Below are positions 26,924 through 39,066 of a DNA stretch of 44,414 nt, one piece after another. The translations under genes were made by a program, and so were the position numbers. The notes under the pieces were generated by a model, which worked only from the letters and a program-made list of their open reading frames with translations, was not told the origin of the DNA and made no database searches. The DNA lies in the NCBI GenBank assembly GCA_035501615.1, contig DATJVY010000030.1, forward strand, positions 1 to 44,414. The letters are read 5' to 3'. The number at the start of each line of letters is the position of its first letter. Positions within the stretch are counted from its first letter, which is position 1. This stretch comes from RPRB01 sp035501615. GTDB taxonomy: Bacteria > Myxococcota > Myxococcia > Myxococcales > Myxococcaceae.

Positions 26924-29677
26924 TCACGGGCGCGGTGGCGCGTTCCCCGACGCCAGGGCCGCCGCCTCCAGGCGGAGAGGGTGTGCGGGTGGCAGGGTGT
27001 CGGTCATCTGCCTTTCCGCGTCCTGGGCGAGGGTGTGCGCTTGCTCGGGCCGGCCGGCGGCGAGCTCCACCCGCGCCTGGAGCAGCTCGGCCTCTCCGAC
27101 CCAGGCGCTGGTCTTGCCCGGGAGCGCGCTCGAGCGTGCCAGGGCGAGCGAGCGGGAGGCGAATCCGATCGCCCCGGGAACGTCTCCCTCGCCGAGGAGC
27201 GCGCGCCCGGCCTCGGTCTCGGCCTCGAACGCGGCGATCCAGAGGCCGACCCTCGTCCGGGCCGGGTCCGGGATGCTGGCCAGGCGGGCCTGCAGTGACT
27301 CGAGCTCCCGTCGCACTGCCGGGTGATCCGCCCGTCGTTCCGCGAGGACGAGCCTCATGCGGATGTCGTGCAGGTACCAGTGGGGCACGGGCGGTGAGCT
27401 TCGGGCCTTCTCCTCCGCCCGGGCGAGCTGGGACTCGGCCTCGTCGAGCCGTCCACCGCGGAGCGCGAGCTCGGCGAGCAGGAACTGGGTCGCGAGCGAG
27501 CCGCGGACAGAGGGGGTCTTCTCGAAGATGGACACCAGCTGTTCGGCCCAGCGAGCAGCGAGCGTCAACTCGTTGGCGAGCACGGCGTTCCAGGCGAAGT
27601 TGAAGAGGAAGTTGGGTGGGGCGTCGCCGGTGCCGTTGCGCCGGAAGTCGGCGAGGAGGAGATCGTTCGCAGTTCGAGCCTCGGTGATTCGACCGAGGCC
27701 CATCAGGTACATCGCCCCGTTGTCCCGCTCGACATACCCGCCGATCGTCTGCTCGCTGCCGAGGGTCTCGTCGAGAGCAACCTTCCGCCTGGAGACCTCG
27801 AGCGCCTTGGCGAATTCTCCGCCGTTCGCGTACACGAAGCCGAGCGAGCCCAGAGACGCTAGATAGGTCCGGCTCTTCTCCAGCCCGTCATCCTCGAGGT
27901 GCCGGAGAAGCTCCTGCAGTCGCTCGACCGCACGCTGCGGGTCGCCCGAACTCATGGCCAGCATTCCGTCGGCTCGGAGGCACTCGAAGACCGCCTCGGT
28001 GCCGGGCTTGGTGGCCTGAGCCATCAGTGCAAGACCCCTTGCCAGATGGGGTCGAGCCTCCTCGATCTTTCCTTCGTCGATCGCGTCGTAGGCGGAGATG
28101 CATTCGCGGGTCGCCAGCAGGGAGGCGTCCCCGGTCTTCTCGGCCAACGCGTCGAACTCCCTCATCACCTCGTTCTCGCGGTCGGGGAGGTTGAGCTCCG
28201 CGTAGCGGCCGGCGAGGTGGAGCAGCAGGAGCGCGTGGACCCGCGGCTCGTCGCCGTAGCTCCGCCTGAGCAGCTCCCGCGCTCGATCGAGGCGGGCGCG
28301 CATCGCTTCGGTCTCGCCCCCACGCATGGCATCGCCGAAGATCTGCCCCACGAAATCCTGGTTGGCTCGCGCCACCCTGGCCTCGAAGCGCGCTTCCCGG
28401 GCGCTGGCCTCGGCGCGTCGGGCCTGTTCCCGGGCGAGCCGCGCCTGCCAGAGGGCTCCGGCGGCACCCACCAGCACCGCGGTGAGCACGGCAGCGGCCG
28501 CAGCGACGGCGACCCTGTGCCGGCGGACGAACTTCCGCAGCCGGTACCAGCCGCTGTCCGGCCGGGCGCGGACGGGAAGCCCCCCGCGGGAGCGCTCGAT
28601 GTCGTCCAGGAGCGCATTCACCGTCGGGTAACGGTCGGCAGGGGACTTGCGCAGCGCCTTGAGGACGATGGTGTCCAGGTCCCCGGCGAGCCCGCGGCGC
28701 ATCCCGGGGGCGGCCATCCGGCTCGGCCGGGCGGGATCGGTGGTGAGGATGGCCTCCTCGAGCGCCCCCAGCGATGCCCGGCTGAGCTGGTAGGGGCGCT
28801 GCTCGGTGAGCAGCTCGTAGAGCACCACCCCCAGCGAATAGACGTCGGAGGCGGTGGTCAGCGGCTGGCCGGAGATCTGCTCCGGTGAGGCGTACTCGGG
28901 CGTGAGCGCGCGGCCTCCCAGCTGGGTCAGCTCGGTCTCCTTCGCCGAGGCATTCTCCTGGAGGAGCTTCGCCACCCCGAAGTCCAGGAGCCGGACCTGC
29001 CCGTCGGCGGTGACGAGGATGTTCGACGGCTTGAGGTCCCGGTGGAGGACCAGGTGGGCATGCGCGTGGGCCACCGCCCGGCAGACCTGGCCGAAGAGGT
29101 CGAGCCGCGCGTCGAGCGGGAGCGCGTGGTCGCGGCAGTAGCGGTCGATGGGAGCGCCCTCGACGTACTCCAGGGCCAGGAAGGGCTGTCCGTCGTCGGC
29201 GACGCCGGCGTCGTAGAGGCGGGCGATGTTCGGGTGCTCGAGCCCAGCGAGGATGTCGCGCTCGCGGGCCAGGCGCTGGGCGAGGAGCGTCCTGCCGATG
29301 CCGTGGCGAGGCAGCTTCAGCGCCACGGTCCGGCGGAGCGTCCCGTCGATCCGCTCGGCCAGCCAGACCGTGCCCATGCCTCCGCGCCCCAGCTCGCGCT
29401 CGAGCCGGTAGGGGCCGATAATCATGCCGGGCTGCTGTCCCTCCCCGGGCTCCGTGTCGAGCTCGACGTCGGGGACCTTGGGCAACGTTCCGAGGAAGCC
29501 CTGCGCGTCGAGCGATGCCGCCTGGGCGAGCAGGCTCCTCACCACCTCGCGGAGCTCGGCGTCCTCCCCGGCCAGCGCGTCCAGCCAGGGACCGCGCTGC
29601 TCGGGCTCGAGCGCCAGCGCCGCCTCGAGGAGACGGCTGAGATGGCTCAACCGCTCGGTGGACGGCGGCGATGGCAC
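26924..29677 (-). CDS. Ser/Thr protein kinase with C-terminal TPR region
   Basis: From the GTG at 29677 the product is 917 residues. An N-terminal segment (ERLSHLSRLLEAALALEPEQR...) typical of myxobacterial and planctomycete kinases leads to a kinase domain with GRGGMGTVW (98-106), Lys121, HRD 212-214 in HRDLKPSN, DFG 232-234 and YASPEQ. All catalytic residues are intact. One membrane helix (about 389-410: AVAAAAAVLTAVLVGAAGALW) is followed by a coiled Ala/Arg stretch and about 480 residues of TPR-like helical repeats on the outside. The GTG has a GGGGGAGG site eight bases upstream; the frame runs open to 29920 without conservation. It lies upstream of the serine dehydratase genes, but no functional link is visible. 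Confidence 0.9.
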   Translation of the reverse strand: MPSPPSTERLSHLSRLLEAALALEPEQRGPWLDALAGEDAELREVVRSLLAQAASLDAQGFLGTLPKVPDVELDTEPGEGQQPGMIIGPYRLERELGRGGMGTVWLAERIDGTLRRTVALKLPRHGIGRTLLAQRLARERDILAGLEHPNIARLYDAGVADDGQPFLALEYVEGAPIDRYCRDHALPLDARLDLFGQVCRAVAHAHAHLVLHRDLKPSNILVTADGQVRLLDFGVAKLLQENASAKETELTQLGGRALTPEYASPEQISGQPLTTASDVYSLGVVLYELLTEQRPYQLSRASLGALEEAILTTDPARPSRMAAPGMRRGLAGDLDTIVLKALRKSPADRYPTVNALLDDIERSRGGLPVRARPDSGWYRLRKFVRRHRVAVAAAAAVLTAVLVGAAGALWQARLAREQARRAEASAREARFEARVARANQDFVGQIFGDAMRGGETEAMRARLDRARELLRRSYGDEPRVHALLLLHLAGRYAELNLPDRENEVMREFDALAEKTGDASLLATRECISAYDAIDEGKIEEARPHLARGLALMAQATKPGTEAVFECLRADGMLAMSSGDPQRAVERLQELLRHLEDDGLEKSRTYLASLGSLGFVYANGGEFAKALEVSRRKVALDETLGSEQTIGGYVERDNGAMYLMGLGRITEARTANDLLLADFRRNGTGDAPPNFLFNFAWNAVLANELTLAARWAEQLVSIFEKTPSVRGSLATQFLLAELALRGGRLDEAESQLARAEEKARSSPPVPHWYLHDIRMRLVLAERRADHPAVRRELESLQARLASIPDPARTRVGLWIAAFEAETEAGRALLGEGDVPGAIGFASRSLALARSSALPGKTSAWVGEAELLQARVELAAGRPEQAHTLAQDAERQMTDTLPPAHPLRLEAAALASGNAPPRP

Positions 29678-29909
29678 CCGTTTCACCTCCCCCGGCGAGG
29701 TGCCCTGGAGGGTTCGAGTGTGGATCGGAAGCGGAAGCCGCCGCCAGCGTCGGTCCGACGCCATCGAGGTGCGAGTCGTCCCGACGGGAAATCTTTCCAC
29801 CCGAGCTCTGGCCCGTTCCGCGGCGATGTCCGGGTCCGGCGAGGCATCTCGTTGTCCAGGGCAGGGGCGATGGACGTCACGTCGGCGTTCACGCCCCCTG
29901 GAGAACGTC

Positions 29910-30179
29910 ATGGACTTCATGCCCTACGAAGGAAATCTGGTGCACCCGCCGAGCGGACTCCGTCGTGTCGTCCTCGCCGTCCTGGTGGTCGCCGGGGTCA
30001 CGGTCGGGGCGATCGGCGTGCTCTCGCGGCCCCATGCGGAGGCAGCCACCCCCGCGGTGTTCGTGAGGAGCATCACTCCCGAGCCGGCCGTGTTCGGCAG
30101 GCCCGCGAACGCCGACCTGGACCGGGGCCCCGGCGAGGTCGAGTCCGACCTGGCGATCGTCCCCGAGGCCCGCCGCTAG
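29910..30179 (+). CDS. Small single-pass membrane protein, unknown
   Basis: The 89-residue product has a cytosolic start (MDFMPYEGNLVHPPSGLRR), one helix (about 20-38: VVLAVLVVAGVTVGAIGVL) and a Pro/Ala-rich extracytoplasmic tail. GGAG lies six bases before the ATG. It is divergent from the kinase-TPR gene with a 232-base gap, and convergent with the 351-residue protein after a 12-base gap. I recognise no family. The reading frame is longer upstream but only in sequence of shadow type. Confidence 0.55.
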   Translation: MDFMPYEGNLVHPPSGLRRVVLAVLVVAGVTVGAIGVLSRPHAEAATPAVFVRSITPEPAVFGRPANADLDRGPGEVESDLAIVPEARR

Positions 30180-30191
30180 CCGCGGACGCAG

Positions 30192-31247
30192 TCAGGGGGC
30201 CGTCGGGTCCACGGCCTCGAACGTGGGAAGGGGCTCGGCGATCGCCTGCTGCTCCGCGACCTGCTGCTGGATGGCGTCGGCGCTCGTCGGGACCGCCGTC
30301 GCGGCCTTCGCCGGCCGGGGAAAGACGATCGCGGTCTTCCCGAGCACCGTGTCCCGGTAGACGGCCACCGCCCTGGCCTGCAGCGCCTGTCCGCCGACCA
30401 CGCCGGCCGCGGACACCTGGACGAACTGCGCGTCCTCGACGCCGGGCTCACCGTCGATTCCCTTCGTCCACTCCGAGGTCGAGGACTGGCCCATGGCCTT
30501 GCTCTGGAGGTCGGCGACGACCTTCATGGGATCTTCCCCGGCCTGCACGCGCCGCATGATCTCCGATGGGTCCGGCTTCGTCTTCGGGCGGGGCGCCTTC
30601 AGCTCGGCCAGGGTCATGGGCTTGGCGCCCCCCTTGGCGTAGTAGGCCACCACCTTGGCGACCGAATCGGCGCTGGTGAAGAACGCGCGGCGCGGGCCGC
30701 TCGCGAGGTAGACGAACTGCGAGCCGGGGTAGGAAGGCGCTCCGAGCTCCTTCACGTCCGGAACCTTGTCGGCCGAGTATTCCCGGGGATCCCGCGCCGA
30801 GGAGCCGAACACCTTCTCGTAGTCCCGCTTCACGACCCCCTGCGCTGCATCCGACCCCGGTGCCCGGGGGAGCACCTTCAGGGCAGCCCTCCGCACCGCG
30901 GGATAGGGACTGTTCAGCGCCGAGACGATCGCCGCGCCGTCCTCGGCTTCGACCGGCTCCCGCGCGAAGAGGCTCAGGGCCGTCGCCTGGAGCGGGGGCA
31001 TCTCGTTCCGCAGGCACGCGCGGAGGAACGGCTTCGGAACCGGCCGTCGGGTGACCCGCATGGCCTGGAGCGCCCGAAGGGCGACCTCCTCCACCTGGGA
31101 ACGGAGCGCCCTGCAGGCTTCGCTGCTCGCCGCCGCCGGGGAAGCGCACTGCTGGATGTAGCGGTCCGGGGCGTCGTGAGGAGGAGCAGGCTGCGGCCGG
31201 AGGTAGAGCGCGGACGCGAGGACGAGTGCCAGGGCCGCGCCGTTCAC
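30192..31247 (-). CDS. Anchored HEAT-like protein, unknown function
   Basis: The 351-residue product starts with a hydrophobic leader (GAALALVLASALYL), then a Cys-containing segment (QQCASPAAASSEACRAL). Helices of HEAT-repeat type follow (DGAAIVSALNSPYPAVRRAALKVLPRA, about 110-145), and the second half I do not recognise (GSQFVYLASGPRRAFFTSADSVAKVVAYYAKGG). It starts at GTG overlapping the stop of the HEKVH gene (GTGA), with GGAGG seven bases upstream. It is the last of three coupled genes and probably lies outside the cytoplasmic membrane. Confidence 0.75.
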   Translation of the reverse strand: MNGAALALVLASALYLRPQPAPPHDAPDRYIQQCASPAAASSEACRALRSQVEEVALRALQAMRVTRRPVPKPFLRACLRNEMPPLQATALSLFAREPVEAEDGAAIVSALNSPYPAVRRAALKVLPRAPGSDAAQGVVKRDYEKVFGSSARDPREYSADKVPDVKELGAPSYPGSQFVYLASGPRRAFFTSADSVAKVVAYYAKGGAKPMTLAELKAPRPKTKPDPSEIMRRVQAGEDPMKVVADLQSKAMGQSSTSEWTKGIDGEPGVEDAQFVQVSAAGVVGGQALQARAVAVYRDTVLGKTAIVFPRPAKAATAVPTSADAIQQQVAEQQAIAEPLPTFEAVDPTAP

Positions 31248-32041
31248 TTCTTGCCTCCGCTCTGGGCGTTGACGGTGTTGATCATCTCGAGCGCCTTCCC
31301 CATCTTCAGGGCCTTCTGCACGTCGACGTCCGGCTTCGGCGGCGGAGCGAAGTCCTCGATGCTGTGAGTCGACACCTGACACTGTTTGCGATCGATGAGC
31401 TTCTGCATCGACTCGCGCATCACCTTGATCTGTGCCTCGTACGCCTTCACCTCGCTGGCGGCGAAGGTCTGCGGGCTGGCGAAGGCATTGGTCGCAGCCT
31501 TGGCCCCCTTCTTCCACAGCGCCTTGCACTGCGCCTGGTGCACCTTCTCGTGCGTCATGAATGCATCCAGGAGAGCGGGACAGAGCCTCTCCTTCAGATC
31601 CTTCATCGCCTGGTCCTTCTCCTTCTTCGTCTTGCCCGTCGCCGGCTCGATGGGGCACTTCGGATCGTCGTACTTGACGTGAAGGAGGTTCCCGCTCGGC
31701 GGCAGGTGGGTGACCACGTCGTTGAGCTGCGAGGAGGCGAGCGGATCGTCGTCGTAGAACTCCTTGACGATGATCCGGTAGCAGGGCGAGTCCGACACCT
31801 CGCCCAGCGAGCTCCTCCAGTCACCCATCGCCGAGTTCACGGCGCCGTCGAGCTGCAGGACGTTGTCCACACCTCCGACCAGGTCGGTGTTGGAGAAGAG
31901 CTGCTTGGTCTTCTCCGCCGACATGAGCAGCGGCGCCCACATGCAGAGGTGCTCGCAGGTGCCGCAGGAGGCCTGGGCCCGGACCGAGGCCGGCCAGACC
32001 AGGGCGGCGAGGACCAGGACGATCGGCCGACTTCGGGTCAT
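31244..32041 (-). CDS. Secreted Cys-rich protein with HEKVH motif
   Basis: The 265-residue product has a signal peptide (PIVLVLAALVWPASVRAQA) and about eight Cys residues in the mature part, beginning CGTCEHLC. The centre reads LLDAFMTHEKVHQAQC, with HEKVH (164-168) matching the HExxH zinc-protease pattern. A third ligand is not obvious, though His and Asp/Glu residues exist downstream. It may be a small secreted metallopeptidase or a metal-binding protein; no family is recognised. Start and stop overlap the neighbours (ATGA with the GT-C gene, GTGA with the HEAT-like gene), so the three are translated together. Confidence 0.75.
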   Translation of the reverse strand: MTRSRPIVLVLAALVWPASVRAQASCGTCEHLCMWAPLLMSAEKTKQLFSNTDLVGGVDNVLQLDGAVNSAMGDWRSSLGEVSDSPCYRIIVKEFYDDDPLASSQLNDVVTHLPPSGNLLHVKYDDPKCPIEPATGKTKKEKDQAMKDLKERLCPALLDAFMTHEKVHQAQCKALWKKGAKAATNAFASPQTFAASEVKAYEAQIKVMRESMQKLIDRKQCQVSTHSIEDFAPPPKPDVDVQKALKMGKALEMINTVNAQSGGKK

Positions 32042-33399
32042 GGGAAGCTCCCTCCTTCTTCCGGACAATCCCCGCAGAGCAGCAGCGCCATCGACAGATG
32101 TTGCCGCATCCGCGCGCTGGAGGGGTCGAGAATCGTGGCCTGACGGAATGCCTCGACCGCCTCGCGCTGTCGCCCGGCTGACTGGAGCGCCGCGCCCAGC
32201 GCGTTCCAGGAGAACGGGTCGGCAGGGCTCTGGGCCACCGCCCGGAGGGCGAGCGTCATCGGATCGCGCCAGGTGGCGACCTCGACGGCAGCCAGCACGC
32301 CGGCCGCGCCGAGGGTCACCGCCAGCCCTGCGGGGACCAGCCAGCGGCGACGCCCGTCCGCCAGTCGCCTGGACAGCGCCGCCAGGGCCCAGCCGAGGAG
32401 CAGCGACGGGCCGATCCAGGCGAGGTACAGCGGCTTCGCGGTGACGAGCTCGGTCTTCGCAACGAGGGAGTGCGTCGGAAGGAGCGCGATCAGGATCCAG
32501 CCCGCGGCCAGGGCGACGGGAGGAGCGCGCCCGCGGAACCTCCAGGCCAGTCCGGCGAGCGCGAGCACCACCATCGCGCCCACCCAGGCCGGGGCCAGGT
32601 CCCCAGTGGAGGCCGTGCGCGGGAGCGCGAGGGCCCAGGGCCGCACCCACAGGCCGAGGACCGCGGGCAGCACCTCGGCCGAGGCCACCAGGTTCTCGGC
32701 CGGAGACCGCAAGGCGAGCGAGTGGGCGAGGAGCTCCCGGTAGCGGCCGGAGAGGGCCAGCACCGCGCCGGCGAGCAGCGCCACGCCGAGGGCGGCTGAG
32801 GGCCGGAGCGCCCCGGGAGGCTCCTCCGGGCTCCGGGTGCGCTCCCAGAGGAGAAGGAGCAGGGGGGCCACCAGCGCCACCTCCTTGGCGAGACAGGCGC
32901 CGAGGAGCAGCAGGGCGACGAGCACGGCCCTGGGAACGGCGCGCCACCGGCCGCCCCCGTTCACCCACAGCGCCGCGACGAGGAGCGCGGTGCACAGGCC
33001 GGTCGACCGGCCGCTGACCCAGGCCACGACCTCGACGTTCGCCGGCTGGAGCGAGAAGAGGGCCGCCGCCAGGAATGCGCCGAGCGTGTCCAATCGACGC
33101 CGGGCAAGGGCATGGACTCCGAGGACGGTGGCGACGTGGAGGAGGAGGTTGGTGAGGAGGAATCCCCCGGGGCGGAAGCCCCAGAGGAGGTGGTCCAGGG
33201 CGAACGACGCGCGCAGGAGGGGCCGGACGCCGTGGAGGATTCTCGAGGGCAGGAGGCCCAGGTCCGAGGTCGCCGGGTCGCTCACCACGCTGGCGAAGTC
33301 GTCGGAGTGGAAGGCTCCGAGGACGACTCCCCCCCAGGCGGCGAGCGTCAGGAGGACGAGCGCCCGCTCCGGGTGCAGCGCTGGCCGCCCGAGCGACAT
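32038..33399 (-). CDS. GT-C-like membrane protein with C-terminal TPR
   Basis: The 453-residue product has about ten hydrophobic segments and the loop pattern of PMT/TMTC-type proteins. An acidic pair follows the first helix (GAFHSDDFAS), next come HLLWGFRPGGFLLTNLLLHV and SLQPANVEVVAWVSGRS, and the tail is tetratricopeptide (SPADPFSWNALGAALQSAGRQREAVEAFRQA, about 392-425). Such proteins are thought to move sugars from lipid carriers to proteins on the outer face of the membrane. The Asp pair fits that role, but the activity is inferred. It is the first gene of a three-gene coupled operon; its TGA overlaps the ATG of the HEKVH gene. Confidence 0.85.
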   Translation of the reverse strand: MSLGRPALHPERALVLLTLAAWGGVVLGAFHSDDFASVVSDPATSDLGLLPSRILHGVRPLLRASFALDHLLWGFRPGGFLLTNLLLHVATVLGVHALARRRLDTLGAFLAAALFSLQPANVEVVAWVSGRSTGLCTALLVAALWVNGGGRWRAVPRAVLVALLLLGACLAKEVALVAPLLLLLWERTRSPEEPPGALRPSAALGVALLAGAVLALSGRYRELLAHSLALRSPAENLVASAEVLPAVLGLWVRPWALALPRTASTGDLAPAWVGAMVVLALAGLAWRFRGRAPPVALAAGWILIALLPTHSLVAKTELVTAKPLYLAWIGPSLLLGWALAALSRRLADGRRRWLVPAGLAVTLGAAGVLAAVEVATWRDPMTLALRAVAQSPADPFSWNALGAALQSAGRQREAVEAFRQATILDPSSARMRQHLSMALLLCGDCPEEGGSFP

Positions 33400-33457
33400 C
33401 GCGCCTGCGTACCGGAGGGCGCGCGGCCGGGCAATGGCGACCGGAGGCCGCCGGGGC

Positions 33458-33952
33458 TCAGGGCGTGTCGCCCTTGTCCGGTCCGGCCTTCAGCCGCTGG
33501 TACTCCTCCCAGTGGCGCCGGGCGTCGTCGAGGAGCCGGCGGATCTCCTTCTCCTCGGCGGTGCTGGCCGCCGTGCCGCGCTGCACCGACGCCCCCGGCG
33601 AGGACGCGGCCTTGCCCTCGATGATGCGGAGCTCGCGCGGCTCGGCATCGCCCTCCCAGGCGAGCAGGAGGTGCAGGTCGCCCCGGTGACGCTGGAAGAG
33701 CGGGGCGAGGAGCTTCAGGGTGAAGGTGGCCTGCGGATCGTCCCGGAGCACCAGGCTCTCCGCCTCGAGCCCCTCGGCCACCGCCCGGAAGGTCAGCCGC
33801 GAGTCCCCGTAGGTGATCTCGGCGCCGTCCCGCCTGGAGAGGCGCAGGCCGGGAAGGCCGGCGTCCTCCACCGCCTGGGCCAGCGCACCCGGGGTGAGGG
33901 AGAGCCGGAGGGCGCGGACCTCGGCCGAGGAGATCGTCGGGTGCTGGCTCAG
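33458..33952 (-). CDS. Unknown protein after spoVR, apparent CTG start
   Basis: The reading frame encodes about 164 residues: SSAEVRALRLSLTPGALAQAVEDAGLPGLRLSRRDG, a beta-rich middle (EITYGDSRLTFRAVAEGL, TFTLKLLAPLFQRHRGDLHLLL) and a charged helical tail (EKEIRRLLDDARRHWEEYQRL). No ATG, GTG or TTG lies in frame near the natural beginning. A CTG at 33952 overlaps the spoVR TGA (CTGA), with AAGGTGG five bases upstream, and is the best start. The gene is plainly real by codon use and amino-acid character, and it is in the prkA-yeaH-spoVR operon. Function is unknown; the domain hints at a lipid-binding or DUF-type fold, but I cannot name it. Confidence 0.65.
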   Translation of the reverse strand: MSQHPTISSAEVRALRLSLTPGALAQAVEDAGLPGLRLSRRDGAEITYGDSRLTFRAVAEGLEAESLVLRDDPQATFTLKLLAPLFQRHRGDLHLLLAWEGDAEPRELRIIEGKAASSPGASVQRGTAASTAEEKEIRRLLDDARRHWEEYQRLKAGPDKGDTP

Positions 33953-35441
33953 AGGTCCACCTTCTTCTCGGTGTGGTTCTGACCGTCGAAGCGCAGGGCG
34001 ACTCCCTTGCCCTCCACCTTGGTCACGAGGTTGCACGGCCGCCGCCAGATGGTCTGGAGGTTGCGGAGCGTCTCCCGGGCGTAGTCCGGCTTGAGGTCCT
34101 GTCCGTCGTGCTTGTGGGCCAGGAGCAGCTCGCCGCGGTTCTCGAAGTTCCCGTCCACCACCTCGACGATCGGCTGCCCGAAGTTGGTGAGCTGGCTGAG
34201 GAGCTTGTTCTTCACCTTCCGGAACTCGCGGTCGAGGATCTCCCAGCTGTTCCGCTTCTCGTTGAAGCCGTAGACGAACAGCTTCTGCTCCATCGCGAAT
34301 TCCGGAGTGAGGAAGGTGTCGATGAACGTGACGTCGTTGTAGTGCTTCCTCACCTCGAAGATCTTCTCCCGGCCGAGGCCCAGGTTCTTGTCCCAGGCAT
34401 GGCGGGCCTTGAGGTCGTCGCACTCGTCCCACTCCTTGCCGAAGCGACCCTTGTTCCACCGCTCCTCGATGTCCCGGTACAGCTCGATGCCGAGCTTGTA
34501 GGGGTTGAGGGCGCCGGGGCGGGTGCCGAGCGTGCCGGAGTGGTGGTCGGCGTAGTCGATGATCTCGTCGGCGGTGAGCGCCTTTCGGGTCATGATGTTC
34601 GAGTGCCAGTACGAGGCCCAGCCCTCGTTCATGATCTTGGTCTGACCCTGCGGCGCGAAGTAGTAGGCCTCCTCGCGGAGGATGGCGAGCACGTCGAACT
34701 CCCATGGCTCGAGCGGGGCGTGATCGAGGAGAAAGAGCAGCACGTCGCGCTGCGCACGCTCGGGGAAGTGCTTCTTCTTGGCCTTCTCGTCCTCGACCTT
34801 CTTGCGCTGTGATTCGAGGAACTCGGTGGGGTTGACGTAGCCGCGCATGTACTCGCGGTCGACCCGGAAGCCCTCCACTCGCTCGTTGCTCTTCTCCTCC
34901 TCCTCGGCCCGCTTCGGGTCGGGGGAACGCCGGATGTAGGGCGAGTGGTAGTCGATCAGGTTCTCGAGGGAGAGCGCGCGGTCGACGAAGTCCTCGACCT
35001 TCTCGATGCCCACCTTGTCCACCCAGCGCCGGATGCGGGTGGCGTGGTTGGCCATCTCGTCCATCATCCGGCGATTGGTGTGCTGGAAGTAGAAGTTGTT
35101 CTTGAAGAAGTCGCAGTGGCCGTAGACGTGGGCCATCACCAGCTTCTGGTCCACCTCGGCATTGGACTCGAGCAGGTACGCGTAGCAGGGGTCGTTGTTG
35201 ATGACGAGCTCGTAGATCTTCGAGAGGCCGTACTCGTAGCCCTTGCTGAGCTGCTCGTACTCCATGCCCCAGCGCCAGTGCGGATAGCGGTTGGGGAAGC
35301 CGCCGTAGGCGGCGACCATGTTGAGCTCGTCGTAGCCGAGCAGCTCGAAGACGGTCTCGAAGAAGTCCAGCCCGAATCCCCGGGCGTAGCCCTCGATCTC
35401 GTCCTTCATCTGGGCCAGGCGTGGGGTGAGGCTCTTGGGCA

Positions 35442-35442
<1 letters not shown>
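33949..35442 (-). CDS. spoVR: SpoVR family protein
   Basis: The 497-residue product is a full-length SpoVR/YcgB homolog: GLDFFETVFELLGYDELNMVAAYGGFPNRYPHWRWGMEYEQL near the N-terminus, VYGHCDFFKNN, NEGWASYWHSNIM and PYKLGIELYRDIEERW. The family is needed for normal spore cortex in Bacillus and is widespread in proteobacteria; its biochemical role is unsettled. The conserved His and Glu residues hint at a metal site. The ATG at 35442 shares one base with the yeaH stop (TGATG). Third gene of a prkA-yeaH-spoVR operon, probably induced under stress, stationary phase or development. Confidence 0.96.
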
Positions 35443-36551
<1,109 letters not shown>

Positions 36552-36553
36552 TT

Positions 36554-38614
<2,061 letters not shown>

Positions 38615-38626
38615 GTCGCGTCTCAT

Positions 38627-39066
38627 CCCTCTGGGCGCTCCGCCACGGCGCGTGCGCCCATGTGAAACCCCACACCGGCGCGGGGTGGGACCGCGCGAAG
38701 CGTGTCCGGTGCTGAGGGGGGCGGGCGGCTCCCGCAGGCTCTGGGGGCCTGCCGGGAAGCGCCGTCCCGCGCGACCGGGACGCGGGGTGGAGACTCCTGA
38801 CAGCTGCAAGCTTATGCCTTCCCCACCGGAGCTTCCAATGCCCCCGGTGGCGTGGCTCCCTCCTCGTGGCTCCGCCGAGGGGGCAGGAACCCCCACCTGT
38901 CGGCTTCCGGCGGAGGGCCTGGGCAGCTCCTCGAAGGATTCCGGTGAGGTGCGCGGTGGGGGACCTCCGCCGACCTCCTCGACGCTCTTGCCCCGGGAAC
39001 CCAGCGCCCCGCCCGCCGCGTCCTGTCCACGACAGGCGCGAGTGCGAGACGGGCTCGGACGCGCCG
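38627..39066. other. Intergenic region between prkA and DoxX gene
   Basis: This divergent gap of about 440 bases holds no gene that I can support. It contains short inverted repeats: GCAGGC/GCCTGC at 38734-38752, GTCCCG/CGGGAC at 38764-38781, and CCACCGG/CCGGTGG near 38824-38851. It should carry the promoter of the prkA operon. A sequence resembling a -24/-12 promoter is present at 38805-38818 on the minus strand but has the wrong spacing by one base. Confidence 0.4.

Noticed and set aside
38805..38818. Minus-strand GGCATAAGCTTGC resembling a sigma-54 (-24/-12) promoter before prkA
   Set aside because: The GG-to-GC distance is one base too short for sigma-54 (11 instead of 12), and that spacing is strict.
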